A stretch of DNA of 64,000 nt from Mucidula mucida (GCA_015501055.1 JADNYV010000093.1:62001-126000), one strand, 5' to 3'. Counted from the first letter of the stretch, positions 11,865-24,191 are shown. The notes: generated from the sequence alone by a model not told the origin. Made by a program: numbers and translations.

Positions 11865-12300
11865 TTGCATCATTGCAGAGATTCAGCACCACTGGCAGAG
11901 CGCCTTTTGGCTTTGCCCAAAGACTTGGTTCTTCTTTGTGCCATCCAAAGATCTCTTCTTCAGGACAAGTACACCCATCGATTCATTCATCAGCCCGATG
12001 ACTACGAATATTGCTGGGGTCTAAAGAAAGGCAAACTGAAGCCCTAGTACTTGACCCAACCTTGTCCCTGGTAAGTTTCTGTGCCATCATCTTGACCGCC
12101 TCCTGACGCATAAGAACAGTTCAACTCTCTCTGAAGACAGCTTTCATGGCCGGAATAGATATTGTTCTTTCTTCTTGCATCCAAGGAAATCATGAAAGCT
12201 CTCGCGGAGCTTCATGCATTCAATGGGTGTCCCCGACTTGAGAGTCGCGAAAGGTTTCTCACGGGAAGTAGAATGCGAGGCGTGTCTGGTACATATATGA
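11865..12300 (+). pseudogene. P-family fragment (copy P4)
   Basis: 11865-12047 encodes DLVLLCAIQRSLLQDK, the same UIM-like helix as P1, followed by DDYEYCWGLKKGKLKP, which matches the YEYCWGLKRGEL exon of P3. After a stop and a GTAAGT..CAG segment, 12131-12260 matches the exon with LPSKEI.KALAELHA and ESRERF. Nothing of the long C-terminal exon is found, and the next recognisable sequence is DUF6535 copy B coming from the other strand. Confidence 0.55.
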
Positions 12301-12309
12301 GACACGAAC

Positions 12310-12630
12310 AGATGTGCGTGGCATATCTAAACGGTTGGTAGCAACATATCCCGGTCAATCGGTCCGCAAATTTGCATTTGAGACGCCAATCTGCTTTGTT
12401 GCGAGTCGGCGACACTAGGATGCGGAAACAAGTGACTGTGCGCGACGTACAGATCTGATTCATGTCAATGTGTCTTATTGAACAGTTAATCAGACGCCTC
12501 GGTAGCCTCCGATGTCATACTGATCTGTGGTGTTCGAAAATTCTACCCTCTCATTCAAAAGCGAAAGGAGAGAGACACATAAATCTTTGCTACTTTACAT
12601 TAACATACAACAGATTTGCTATCATTCTAC
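12310..12630. other. Intergenic stretch, no gene seen
   Basis: Short stretch between the P4 fragment and the 3' end of DUF6535 copy B. No feature recognised. Confidence 0.4.
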
Positions 12631-12636
12631 ACGGAC

Positions 12637-15600
12637 TCAACTACTCGCACTCGCGTTGGTCTGCATATTCTGTTCGTGTAGGTGCACACGTAAAGGCACC
12701 TGCGGCAACGGTACAGTGGCAACAATCTATTCCATTATCATTGGTATGCAGGCAACGTCATTCTACGAAAACATACCTGTATGAGATGTGAATGCTTCTG
12801 GGATAGTGGGGTTAGTTTCAAAAGAGCAGCAGGTAGCTTCTGGAAGGGCTCGTAAAACAACGCCTGGCTCTCTGAATATGGATGCCGGGGAGGATAGTTA
12901 AGCTGACAGCGGTAGAATGCTTTGGTTTCCTCAGACTGAAGGAATTCTCGTATGTCAATCAAGCACGACATCCAGAGGTGACCTGGAATGTGGCCGACCA
13001 GGATGCGGAGGGTCTTACGCCGTTCGACGTCAGCAAGGATGAGGAGCTTGCAGAGCGTGAGAAGATTTTCACGCTGCTGTATATACTCCAGGACCTGATC
13101 GTGCTCTGGCCCACCAATTGCATCGATTCCCGCGATGAACGCAGCTGCCGCAAAACGGTAAGCAGTATGTGTCTCCTCTAGGTGATTGTAGAAAAGATCC
13201 TTGTCGAACCATTCATGAGCTATAGTCTCTAACCAGTGTCTAGTGCAAAGCTCGGAATAGAGGTTCAACAGGAGTCGCGTGCACGGCAGCTGTACATTAG
13301 CTTCCAGGGCATCCGCAATGAACCGACCGAATTCATGCCACTCCTGGTCACCAGTAAAGATTGTTCTAGTAACGCAAGAAGCGACATCTTCTGTCATCCA
13401 AAGCAGATAATCCTCATGGAGCGCCGGGCACAATATCAAAATCCTGAAGAGGGCGTGCAAAACGCCTATTCTGTCCCGAGCGCATAGCACTCCGGAGGAC
13501 CGGAAAGTGATGTCGACAATGTTTGTCAATGAAAGGAAGGTTGCCCGAAGGACATCGCGGTGATGAAGATACGCCGCATCAAAGCCCTGAATGCCGATGT
13601 TTCCGTGAACACATCGAAGAGCTTGGGCAAACAGAGATACTTCATTTGATCCGGAGCTAGTACTTTGGATGAAAGTCGACTGCAGCATGGCGAGTTGCAG
13701 CCGGATATCGGTTGGTATCGCCTTATAGACCTCACCGGTACATAGTGACGAATACGCGAATTTGTAGAGAACAACTGAAAGCGATGGTACCATGAAGTGC
13801 TGAACGGCATCACTGAAGAAAATAGGTTCAGTAGTCGCACTATCCTGCTTTGACTTCGAATTGAGTATGAGATTGAAGCAGGCCCCGCGGAAGTGATGTA
13901 GCTGAGGAGCAAGGAACGGCAGAGTGTAGACCTCATCACCTGACCGACGGCGTCTGACACAAGAGAGACACCGATGATAGGTGAGGAACCAGGACAAAAA
14001 CTTCTGCCACGTTAAAGAGCATTCTGAACCGCCGTCGAGCCACTCAAAACCTGTGTCACCAAGCGACATCGCTTCTTGTACGATCTTGGCCCAGGCGGCG
14101 ACATCAAGTTTGACCGAGTCCCGTAACATTTCTTGTCGCAGTAGTTGGACAGCACGTTCCGGACGTCCAAGGGTCAAAACGAAAGGCGAAAGGTCTGTCT
14201 GTGTCCATGCCAGCGGAAGCACTTGGATAGGTACTTTAGGACAAAGCCGGATATGTGATCGTATAAGACGCTCGTAAGCGGCGCGCTGTTCGGGCTGCGA
14301 GTAGTCCGCGGAAGAAAGAGCACTAGAAACGGCTTCCTTGAGAACTTGCTGGCCGATAATATTCCTGATAATGGAGACTGTTTGAAGTGGGATGTTGCTG
14401 AGGGCGTGCAATACAACATGATGGACAGAGGGATTGGAAGAAACAGTAAAGAGCCAAGCGGCAGCTTTTGCTTCGAGGACTAAGGCATTGCTCTTCACCA
14501 TTTGCCTCTCAGCTTCTCTGAGAGTCGGCGGATATAACGCGGACGAGGACTCGTAGATGTCTACCTGCCGCCATACCGCTCGCTCCGGAAGCGCCGGCGC
14601 AAGAATGTTAGTAGCAGCCAACGGGAATATTTCTCCAATTGCATCCCAACCGAGTTTCGGATACGGCGCCACATCCTCTTATAATCAAAGTGATGAAGAT
14701 GAAATACAAGGCGGTAGGCACAGGGCGTTAATGGCGTGACATACGGGCAGGAGGATTTGAAGACTGGAGGAGATTGGATGCCACGTATGCGCATAATGCA
14801 CTAAACGCCATCACGCTGACGACCCCATAACAGGATTGCTGAGTGAGCGCAGGAATATGATGAGACCGGCTAAGAAGGCGCCCAACGCGACATGCATCAT
14901 GACTGGAAGCAGCCCAATAATCACTGGCACATTCCAGTCCTCGAGATTATGTGACCTGGCTTGGCGAATCTGTGCACGTTCGCGAGGTCCACCCGTCTGA
15001 GGAAACAACGTATACTGTTGGATCCACTGCTTCGTCAACACGGCAATGAGAGCGGTCGTCAGACTGAGAGTCAAACTGGTAAACCAAAGACCATTGACGC
15101 ATACGGCGGTGAGTGACGGGTCAGAGGTCGAGTTTGGGGCGAGTTCAGAGCGGGGAATGGTTGATAGGGATATGTTCGCGTCTTTGGCACGCTGGAGATT
15201 GATGGATTCGTATGTGAGGTATGAAGTAACCTCGGAGTGGTCGACGAGTAGGCTTTGATAGGTCTGAGATACAAATGAGGAGACGACAGCAGAGAAAAGT
15301 CCGGCCTATGGACGCGTGTCAGCGAGACATAAAAGTATGCAATGCAGACGTACAAAAACAAGCAAAACATCAAGGGCATCCGTCCAGTCGGCGACTTGAT
15401 TCGCGTCCACCTTGATGCTCTCCTCGACGTAGGTCTTCCAAATCCTGCCTCCGTCGCCCATCTCCTTGTACGGCTCAGCCTCGGGGTACTTCTTCTCGTA
15501 GTCGAAAGGGTCAAGCGCTGTAAACAAGTCAGATATTGATGAAGGGTGAGAGGGAAGATGACCTTTCTGAGATCGCCGGCCAGGAAGCGTGATCCCAAAT

Positions 15601-15824
15601 ACTGTGCGTCTTCGTCGCCCACTGTGCTCGGGGCATGGCATGAATCCCTCTGAGACGTTCTCCCCGAGAACGACACAACAGTCAGCACTACCAATATCGG
15701 GCTGGATAAGAGGACTGGTCGGGGCGGATCCGGCGAATACGGTGTTTGAAGGTGAGGGTGGGGGGATTGACCCCATTCCTACAGCCATCGAGCGTGGTGC
15801 ACTGTTATCGCTGGTCGTCGCCAT
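12637..15824 (-). pseudogene. DUF6535 membrane protein, copy B, near full length with three one-base losses
   Basis: Exons on the minus strand: 15824-15563, 15517-15354, 15305-12777 and 12726-12637. Introns are short, and the last exon encodes a short hydrophilic tail also seen in copy C. Family motifs are intact in exons 1 and 2. In exon 3, single bases are lost relative to copies A and C near 14821 (a G run), 14768 (a C run) and 14630 (a T run). Together they restore frame but scramble about 60 residues across the second membrane pair and the following loop. The rest of exon 3 (14620-12777) is open, about 615 codons. If the three losses are sequencing errors this would be an intact gene of about 1,015 aa; otherwise a pseudogene. 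Convergent with copy A. Confidence 0.8.
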
Positions 15825-16080
15825 GTGCAGGAAAAATCAGAGAAGCAAGCGAGGTGCTGATCGAGTGGTTCGTTTAAGTATATCCCCATCTACCGGAGGT
15901 ACCTGAGTTTACGAGCAGACATCAGAAGCAATACAAACAGCAGCTGATAGCGGAAGAAGAACACATACAACGCACTCCATAAGCGGTATTTCGAGAATAC
16001 AAGGGAAACAATCCATTGTTCGTTTTTAGAAGGCCCTTTTCCCGCGAGACGACCAGCGAAACGCGCATATAGAGAAGATC
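15825..16080 (-). promoter_or_regulatory. Conserved 5' flank of DUF6535 copy B
   Basis: Reverse complement matches the blocks before copies A, C and D, including AAAAACGAACAATGG and the TATACTTAAA-like stretch near the start also present in C and D. Confidence 0.45.
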
Positions 16081-16274
16081 ATCGCTTCAAGCATCCACAA
16101 ATCGTATGCGGCGGTGCTTGAGGCACTGTGAGAAACGCCTCGAAACGACAGCGTGTTTCTACAACACCGTCTGAATTTAGAAAAGAGAAAGCACATCCAG
16201 GAAGAATGCTGGATATGATGTTCGGCATAAATAGTGTTCGATTGAACGAGTCGCCCGTGAAACGTACGGCAAAA

Positions 16275-17320
16275 TTAGGCTAAGTAACTATGAAAAAGCA
16301 ATGTGTATGTCCTACAAAACGTAAGTAAAAGGAAGCGGCAAATAAAAACGAACAGCCACGAACAAGTCAGGTCGATTACATCGTTAAGGTCAAAAACAAT
16401 CTTCTGCCGCTTCTCCTTCTTCACCACCGGTTCGCTCTTGATCTTCTTGCTAGACTTGGAGCCATTCCGTAACCGCTGCAGTTCTGCCTGTCTGCGAGTA
16501 GCTCGAGGCATTTCAGGGTACAGCATATTGACCTCAAGTTTAGCAATGCGTTTGGTTCGTCCTCCGATTCTTCATCTGAGATGTTGATCACCTCTTCCTC
16601 GGGTGTATGATGGCGTTTCCGAGAATTAGAGGCTTGTGCCGGGGGAGGTACGATGCCGTCGGCCTGCAGCATATCTAGGAGGGGGATGAGATGAGAGTCG
16701 AAATACGCGACATCGGCGTACCCAATGGTCGGTAGCGATATATCACGGTCAGGACGGCAACTTCTATTGCCGTACGCTGAGTTTGCAGGGGCACGGCCTT
16801 CACGGCTCCCAATCTGTAGGAACCGTATAAGAGTGACGCGCTAAGGCTGCATGAGAGACTGACTGGGCGCGACGAGAGACGGCCTTTTTCGAGCGTTCGT
16901 GAATAGGACCAATTTCAGCGTACGTACCGGCTTTGTACGGGATGTGCGCGCCAATCATTACATGCCAATGCTCGATTTTAATCTCTCCGAGCTCTGCTGA
17001 GACTGCGGCACCAAGGAGACCATCGTCGTCTACTTCGCGTAAGCAGTGAGAATGCGCATTTAGATCAGGACGCACCGCTGAGCTGAAGGCCAGCAAACAT
17101 AAGGTTCCGTTCCGTCGTCGCCGACGTTGACATGGCGCGTACAGACAGCGTGTCTGTCGGTTTACGACTCCAAGGATCCAGACTGATTCCCTTCACAAGG
17201 TTTCCGTCGACGTATACCAGCAGACCACTTGGTCCTCGGCATCCACCACCTCTTCGCCGTACTCCGCAAGAGCAGCGCTGTCGACGTCGATCCAGGTGGT
17301 TATGGATTTATGCTTGGCCA
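16275..17320 (-). pseudogene. DUF7918-type protein, dead copy (G1)
   Basis: Segments match the two better copies at 41122-42272 and 42496-43718. The first exon reads LAKHKSITTWIDVD, but the expected ATG is CTG. At about 17207 the CW motif of exon 1 runs straight into the exon 2 motif YVDGNLVKG in a different frame. The end of exon 1, intron 1 and the start of exon 2 have been deleted. Downstream parts are well preserved: SATTERNLMFAGLQLS, DDDGLLGAAVS.ELGEIKIEHWHVMIG, HERSKKAVS, TVIYRYRPLG, then MLQADGIVPPP, a Ser/Asp/Glu acidic stretch and a Lys-rich tail. These proteins are usually taken as nuclear or cytosolic with unknown function. DUF7918 name from memory of the family. Confidence 0.7.
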
Positions 17321-17499
17321 GAGATGCGGAACACGGGCCGACATGTAAGGGTTTCCCCGACATCTGTTCATGTGGATAGGGTGATAACTGATGCGATGGA
17401 TAAGGACAAAGAGGGTTTGATAGGATAAAGAAGGCCATGCGTACTTTGTGTAGATGCAAGCAAAACATGAAGTTCACTTTCACTTAGGTTTAAAATCCG

Positions 17500-18031
17500 G
17501 CTTACTGGAATGGCTATCATGGAGTCATTCGTCATCTCGTCGTGTAGTGTAGTGTATGCAGGCAACGGCAACATGTGTGTCCAATCAAATGTGACATTGC
17601 ATAGACGACCGTGAGCGCGTGCCGGAACGAGCACGGACTCAGACTGTCGCTAATATGTGACAGGAGTGGGCAGCCCCAACTCGTACTCATACTCATACTC
17701 AGCGGCAGCGGCCGAAAAGGCTTTTGCAGCAAGTCTGTCGATTACTGACTTACCACTGACCAGTTACTTTTACCCACAGGGACCAGCCGTATTGTACAGT
17801 ACTAAATTGACCGACCCCTGCCTTGGATATCCGCCGTTCGGTCGCCTTGTCTTCTACTTGAGCGTACGGAGCCCCATGATTATAGCTGAAAGACGCGGTT
17901 CCTTTCCTTTTGACCGACAGTGCCAGGTGTTACGCCTTCTCTCCGCGGCCACTTGGCCTACTGGAGACCATGGTTGAAGCCGCCGGGGTAACCGCTTCGG
18001 TGTGTCAGGTTGGCGGAGAGCGATGTCCCGT
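17500..18031. other. Intergenic stretch, no gene seen
   Basis: No supported coding region. A short TACTCATACTCATACTC triplication occurs near 17684-17700. Confidence 0.4.
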
Positions 18032-18305
18032 CGTTGCGCTTCGCGGCGATTTTGATTGTCACCTCTCCCGCGCCGTGTTCTCCGTCCTCGCCAGCACACG
18101 CTGCGACACCCATGGGGCAGCAGCCGTTATCCCGCGCGTCGGATGTGTAGTGAATGACGCGCTGGCGAGCACTAGAAGGTGCGTTTTCGTGAGTTCATCT
18201 GTATCTGTGTGTGCGATGTGCAATGGCAGTACCTGGAACTGGCGGGTAGGCAGCGAGGAGCTGGGAAACGGCGAGGACTGCGATGCAAGGCAAGAGGATC
18301 ATGTC
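18032..18305. repeat. Direct repeat, right copy (partner at 64-362)
   Basis: On the minus strand, 18300 downward encodes a signal-like start (MILLPCIAVLAVSQLLAA) ending at a possible GTACTG donor. A possible acceptor (CTTCTAG) precedes a second open segment containing NGCCPMGVAACAGEDGEHG. The two segments are open but the splice phase does not join them cleanly, so I annotate only the repeat. The family is not recognised. Confidence 0.5.
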
Positions 18306-19067
18306 TTGGTGAGTTTTGGAACCGGCATCGAAAATTGCCAATGTTCTTATATTGCCTTCTAGGTCGCGCTGGCCGCCTGGAAACCATTTACAGCGCTCAG
18401 CACCACTCGCAACATGGAAATTCAATTGTCATGGATAATGGCCCCAATTACACGGTTCTCGCGATGCAATAATACCGCTAGCCCGCAGAGACTTTCTCAC
18501 TACTTTCTCAACGGTATCCGTGTGCTGCGGCATTGATCCTGGTTGGCATTCGAAGGCTAACGCAGTGGTGGCTCTACGTGGAGCGTTTGGTGATATTTGA
18601 AGTTGCGAACGACAGATATCGAGTAAAGATGACCAGCCCACCGGTGACGAACGTATTGCGGCTAATATCGCTGCGACCTGGTCGAAGACGTCCACCGCAG
18701 ACTTCAGTGGGTTGAACAAGTCGTATACAACCTACGGGCGTTGAATCACTTCATTCCGAATCCCTTGTCATAACAGGTTTATACTAGACTCAAGACTTAC
18801 GACAGTGGTATTGTGCGAGCATGCGCTTCTTCACCACAGTCCGGGTGAGCTCCAGCCCCTAATACACCACGAAATGACTAGAGGTTGATATATTGTGTTC
18901 GCTCGAGGTCTTGACTCCAACGTTCAATATGCAGCCGAAATTGTCGGAGGCTGATACCGTCTTGACTCAAAATTTCCATCCGATTAGTGCGTCTTCTGCC
19001 TGTTGCGACTACGCCATCTAATTCCGGGTACAAAAGGAGCCGTGCTTTCGCATTTCCCAAGGTTCCC
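18306..19067. other. Intergenic stretch, no supported gene
   Basis: A 96-codon minus-strand frame (18719-18429) exists but has no recognisable domain or introns. Nothing else seen. Confidence 0.35.
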
Positions 19068-19890
19068 ATGTTCTCCTCCTCTCAGATGTACGCCTGCACT
19101 TTGCTCTCCTTTGTATTATTGTGCATCGCGAATGCATCCGCCACCGCCGTAGCGAACGGGACAGTGGAACATCAGGTCTGTATCTGAAGCAAGCCTTTAT
19201 CGTTACTGACCTTGGCTTTAGCTCAATGCCCGGCAAGGAGACAGACGCCCCGAATTTTGTGGCTTCGATCTGCGTGATTACATGAACAATGTCCACGACG
19301 ATTGCAATGCGGCCGATATGCGGGGGGTGCTCGCGACTGATCCAAGCACGAACAAGCCTCAATTTGTCAAGGTATCATCAGACTTAACCTCTCGTACTTA
19401 CATTGTTCCGCCTTCTAAGTCAAATTCCAGCAAACCGGGATGGCCAATCAACGAAAGCCAGCCAATACGGAGTGCGGTGATTCTTTAATCTGAGCGTCCT
19501 TTGGCACCTAACTTGCCCTGCTCAATGGACTTGTTTGTAGACCATTACATGGAGATCCAGATCGTCAACTCCGTCGCGATGGCCACAGCCGACCACACGC
19601 TTCCGGATAACGGCGCATGCACAGCCATCAACAAGATGCTTGCCACAATGGAAAATGATTTCCCGCCCAGAAGGCCCCGCTCGGAGGTCAAGAAAGACGC
19701 CATCCTAAAGAGCCGGCTGCTCACGAGCATAAACAAGCAGCCCAACACGTACTGGGTGAATACGGAGATCAACCGACTGGTAAGTGATTGATGGCGCAGC
19801 AGGTCCGTCGACTAAGTGTTCGGGCAGAAATGGAGAATGGTCACAAGGTATCCACTGGCAGAGCGCGCGACACCTATACGCAGGAGATGA
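19068..19890 (+). CDS. Secreted protein with a Cys-Asp-His..Glu motif (201 aa)
   Basis: Five exons (19068-19175, 19222-19371, 19431-19476, 19541-19779, 19828-19890) join in phase to give 201 residues. Residues 1-26 form a signal peptide (MFSSSQMYACTLLSFVLLCI, then small residues). The mature part has one glycosylation sequon (NGT). Exons 3 and 4 join to form ECDHYMEIQIV, a C-D-H-x2-E-x-Q pattern I associate loosely with secreted fungal proteins of unknown function. No enzyme family recognised. Splice borders are all GT..AG with introns of 46-64 nt. The start is the first ATG with a signal peptide in frame. Confidence 0.65.
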
Positions 19891-19894
19891 ATCA

Positions 19895-20880
19895 GTTGGC
19901 GGAAGGGAAAGCTGTAGGCCACCCTTTCGCCGCATACTGCTGAAATGCTTACGCGTGCTCTGATGTAGAATTTCATGCCCGACGCAGCGAATCTCGCTGA
20001 TAGGTGCAACGACACGATGGAATTCATCAACCGTCATACTTTCATAGATTGACATTTCGCTTGTTGTTAATAGGTAATTGACCATTGTATATATCAGAGT
20101 CCCTCAAATCCTCTTCTTTTAGTACGCGTTTAGACGACAGTCCTTTGTTTGAGTTGGTCGTAATCCACAAAATGATTTGACCGTTATGTACCTCGCTAGT
20201 AGTTCGCACTCCAAATCTCCATACACTTGTCTTACTCTCGGTCGTCCTGGTTGTCACTTCAGGATTTTCAGGCCGGTTTTCAACTTGAGTGTGCGTACTG
20301 TGCAGGGGTTGATAAAGCATGAGTGCCAGCGAGTTTCTGGTGTTTTTGGGCAAGAGGACCGGTGTGATGAGCTTTCTCGGTACACCAGCACTTTCTCAGG
20401 ATATATCAGTGGTAGCCGAAACTGCTACGTTGTGATGAACGTCGAAAAAAACCCAAGCAATCAACTTTTCCACGGTCAATGCCTCTCATTCACTACGTTC
20501 ATTCGCTGCACCAGAAGGGTGCGAGCTCAAAAGAGCACCCTAATGCTTAGTACATGTGGCTTATAGACTATTAATCTTCGCCCGATGATTTAATGGGACC
20601 AGCAAGCCCCCCGAAGGACTAGCATATTGGTAGTCTCGTAAACCGACTCAACGAGAGAAGTTGGGATACTCACGATAGCATATCGGTACTTTGCTGCTAC
20701 TGAAGAAACTATTTGATTTTAAATGATATTGAAAAGAGTATTGCCAAAAGCCTACTCTTCGGCACCGCAAGAGCCGCTTCTCTGGGTGATACTATCCTTG
20801 ATCGGGAAGTGAAATCGTGTCTAGAAGTGAAATCCTTGCAGTATTTGCCTTCCCTATATCACAATTGTCCTTGCATCGTA
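19895..20880. other. Intergenic stretch, no gene seen
   Basis: Only short frames without motifs. Ends at the hAT-type element. Confidence 0.4.
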
Positions 20881-20888
20881 CCTGGATT

Positions 20889-21554
20889 TAGGGATGTGTG
20901 CCGTACCGTATGTACGGTGCATACGGTACGGCATACGGGTTATGGTACCCGTACCGTGAGCAATCTTGGAGTACGGTCAACGGATCGGTCATACGGCCGT
21001 GATACGGTCACTCACCTGGGGGGTCAGATCGTCTTCAAATCACTATCCATCCAGTAGCAGACCCCTCATGTAGAGTACCAAGGACAAACACAATCTGATG
21101 CTGACTGAAATGTGTCGTGGATGTCGCTTGAAGACCTTGCCAGCGATGGCTTGTCCCAATCGGGACACCTACCACGTGGACCATCTTGTTGATGAACAAT
21201 GACGTTCTCGGTGCATTTGGCCTCCCGGACCACCCATTTACTGTCCGGAAAACACCAACGGACATGAATCAACTTTTCTGGTGCAGTGTTTGAGCATTGA
21301 AGCTGCCTGAATGACTGTCTTTCAGTGGTAATGGCTGAAGTAGGCTCCTTTCGGGCCCAAAGGTGACTTGTCAACTTATCCACACATCGAGAAAAACTAA
21401 CTACATACTGACAGGTCAATAACTCTCAATATTTATAACTGAACGCCACACTACGGCCGTGTTCCAGCCGTTACGGACTGTATCTTACGGCCGTAAACCG
21501 AATACGGGTGGGCAACTTACGGCCGTACCCGTAACGGTACGGCGCACATCCCTA
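20889..21554. mobile_element. Non-autonomous hAT-type element (666 bp)
   Basis: Terminal inverted repeats TAGGGATGTGTGCCGTACCG and the near reverse complement ending GCGCACATCCCTA are flanked by the 8-bp duplication CCTGGATT at 20881-20888 and 21555-21562. Eight-base duplications and TAGGG-type ends are hallmarks of the hAT superfamily. The first ~140 and last ~110 bp are dense in TACGG/CCGTA motifs on both strands, as expected for subterminal transposase binding sites. No transposase (no hAT dimerisation or RNase H-like region) in the internal ~400 bp. Confidence 0.85.
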
Positions 21555-21562
21555 CCTGGATT

Positions 21563-22640
21563 TTCCTTCAAGATGCTTTTACATCTAAGGAATGAGTTTG
21601 TGGATGTACAAGGTCACTGGACAAATGGGGACTGAAGAGTGAAATTTGAATAGCTGAAATCGAGGTGTGATGTGATTTCACTACTCATTCGTGCCCCCGT
21701 GTGAATTCACTCAGACCTCGGACGGTCCTGGGACTTCTCATACATGTTACACACCTTGTTTAGGTATGTCTCGATGCAAAACACCAGCGGAGAACGGCCA
21801 TACTTGATAACAACGCTCATCGAGAACAGGAAGTGAAATCGACAGTGACGAAAATTTAAACCCCGCAAACCGTTGCCTGTGGTACGCATCAGGTGCCGTG
21901 GTGCCGACCAGCTATCGGCACCTGGAGGCAGGACTGGTCACAGCTCGTCACGATTTCACTTCCCCGCGTAATCGAACGTTGCAATCGCGGTCGCATTGGC
22001 AAACCTCGTCCTCCACGCAAAAATACTAAACTTGGTACACCTCATCTAAAGCATATAAGCTGCCCGAATCACAATTTTTAGGGCAATACACGAAGAATTG
22101 ACCTGACACCACCCGTTTCAATAATCGATTTCATTTCCCGATCAAGGATAGTAGGTGGGTTGATTGAGAGCACGAGTTCTGTGATCCAATTAAAAACAAA
22201 CATGCCATTTTGGCGTACCGGGGTTCCCACATCGTTTGACAGATCGCTTTGCTTCCAGTCCTCACAGAGTCTCCACTTCTTATCGTTCCAGAGCTCTCAA
22301 TCCTACGTCTTTTCCCCGTTCTGTCTGTGGTACTGTAATCCCAAACCAGCGAACATCCAGCGATTGTGGAGTCCGGAAAAATGGCTGACTGGGGCCGAAC
22401 GCGTTTTGGAGAAATTCGATTCTCTTACCACATCTAAAACAAGCTTGGCTGCCGTCACTCGTGCAGAATTAGACAAGGCATCAGATGCAAAGCCTGTTTT
22501 GTGAGCACGGGTTCAACGCTTGAATTGCGGACTAATTCCTCTGCGCGGATTCTCTTCGGGTGCATGCAGGATCGCCATGGCGAAGAGGCCGTCTTTGGGA
22601 TGGATGCTGCGCGCATAGGAGGTCGTTTCCAGATATTATC
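21563..22640. other. Intergenic stretch upstream of GH7 gene 1
   Basis: A 114-codon plus frame (22160-22504) has no recognisable domain. The rest is likely the promoter region of the cellobiohydrolase gene. Confidence 0.35.
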
Positions 22641-22654
22641 CGAGCGCGTTTACC

Positions 22655-22661
22655 TATAAAA
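22655..22661 (+). promoter_or_regulatory. TATA box of GH7 gene 1
   Basis: TATAAAA lies 59 bp before the ATG at 22714, a normal distance for a strongly expressed fungal gene with a short leader. Confidence 0.55.
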
Positions 22662-22713
22662 GATGTGTGCAGATAACTGGGACTGCATCCGCCACACACC
22701 TTTCATTCCCAAC

Positions 22714-24191
22714 ATGTTCAACAAGGCTGCGTTGCTTTCCTTCACTTTCCTCGCGACGGTTTATGGCCAGCAAGCCGGCACTCTGACTGCTGAGACGCAC
22801 CCGTCTCTATCTGTCTCCGAGTGCTCTGCTGGTGGTAGCTGCACGACGCAGGTATGTACGAGTCAGTCGCTTGTTATCGCACTTGCTGAAAAGCCTTGAT
22901 AGCAACGCTCTGTTGTCCTTGACTCCAACTGGCGGTGGACACACGACGTGTCTGGCTCGGACAACTGCTACACCGGCAACGAGTGGGACACGACACTCTG
23001 CCCAGACCCCGATACATGCGCGTCGAACTGTGCTCTCGATGGTGCTGACTACACCGGCACGTACGGTATCACCGCCTCAGGGAACGCGCTCACTCTTCAA
23101 TTCGTCACTGAGGGCTCGTACTCGACTAACATTGGCTCTCGCGTCTACCTCATGGAAGACGAGAGCAGCTATCAAATGTTCAACCTGAAGAACCAGGAGT
23201 TCACGTTCGACGTGGACGTGTCCAATCTACCCTGCGGTCTCAATGGCGCGCTTTACTTTGTCGAAATGTCTGCTGACGGCGGTGCTTCCCAGTTCGCGAC
23301 CAACGCTGCTGGCGCCAAGTATGGAACTGGGTACTGTGACGCGCAGTGCCCGCATGATATCAAGTTTATCAATGGGGCCGTACGCGAACATCCTTTGACT
23401 TTTATTTTTCATTCTTATCATTACTTTAGGCAAACGTCCTCGACTGGGCTCCGTCCGATAACGATGCCAACGCTGGTAGTGGTCGCTACGGCTCTTGCTG
23501 TTCGGAGATGGACATCTGGGAAGCCAACTCCATGTCCACCGCTTACACGCCCCACGTCTGCTCCGTCGAGGGCCAGACCCAATGCGAGGGCACCGACTGC
23601 GGTGACGGCGATGAGCGATACGACGGTGTTTGCGACAAGGACGGCTGTGACTTCAACTCGTTCCGCATGGGCGACCAGTCCTTCTTTGGCAGCGGAATGA
23701 CCGTCGACACCTCCTCCAAATTCACCGTCGTCACCCAGTTCATCACCTCGGACAACACATCTACCGGTGACCTTGTCGAGATCAGGCGCTTGTACGTCCA
23801 GGGCGGCACCGTCATCGAGAACTCGTACTCCACCTTTGACACCCTCACGGACTACAACTCCGTTAGCGACGATTTTTGCAATGCGCAGAAGACGCTCTTT
23901 GGGGACACCAACTCGTTCGAGGACCGTGGTGGATTGGCGAAGATGGGTGATGCGTTTGAGAATGGGATGGTCTTGGTTATGAGCTTGTGGGATGACCATG
24001 CCGCGTATATGTTGTGGCTCGACAGCAACTACCCCACGGACGGCGATACCTCGCAGCCTGGTATTGCTCGTGGAAGTTGCGCGACAAGCTCTGGGCTTCC
24101 CGACGATGTCGAGTCTCAGAGCCCTGATGCTACTGTGACTTACTCCAATATCAAGTACGGTCCTATTGGATCGACTTACTCGTCAGCTTAA
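22714..24191 (+). CDS. cbhI: GH7 cellobiohydrolase, catalytic domain only (458 aa)
   Basis: Secreted exo-cellulase that releases cellobiose from the reducing ends of cellulose chains. Three exons: 22714-22851, 22903-23379 and 23430-24191. Signal peptide residues 1-18 (cleavage likely after VYG, mature QQAGT). Conserved GH7 landmarks in order: [47 protein letters not shown]. The catalytic signature EMDIWE has nucleophile Glu231 and acid/base Glu236, with Asp233 between. The C-terminal substrate-loop region [14 protein letters not shown] and GPIGSTY are present. The protein ends right after the catalytic domain; there is no linker and no CBM1, unlike Trichoderma Cel7A. Same intron positions as the neighbouring GH7 gene, so a tandem duplication. 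All conserved residues seen; presumed functional. Confidence 0.95.
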
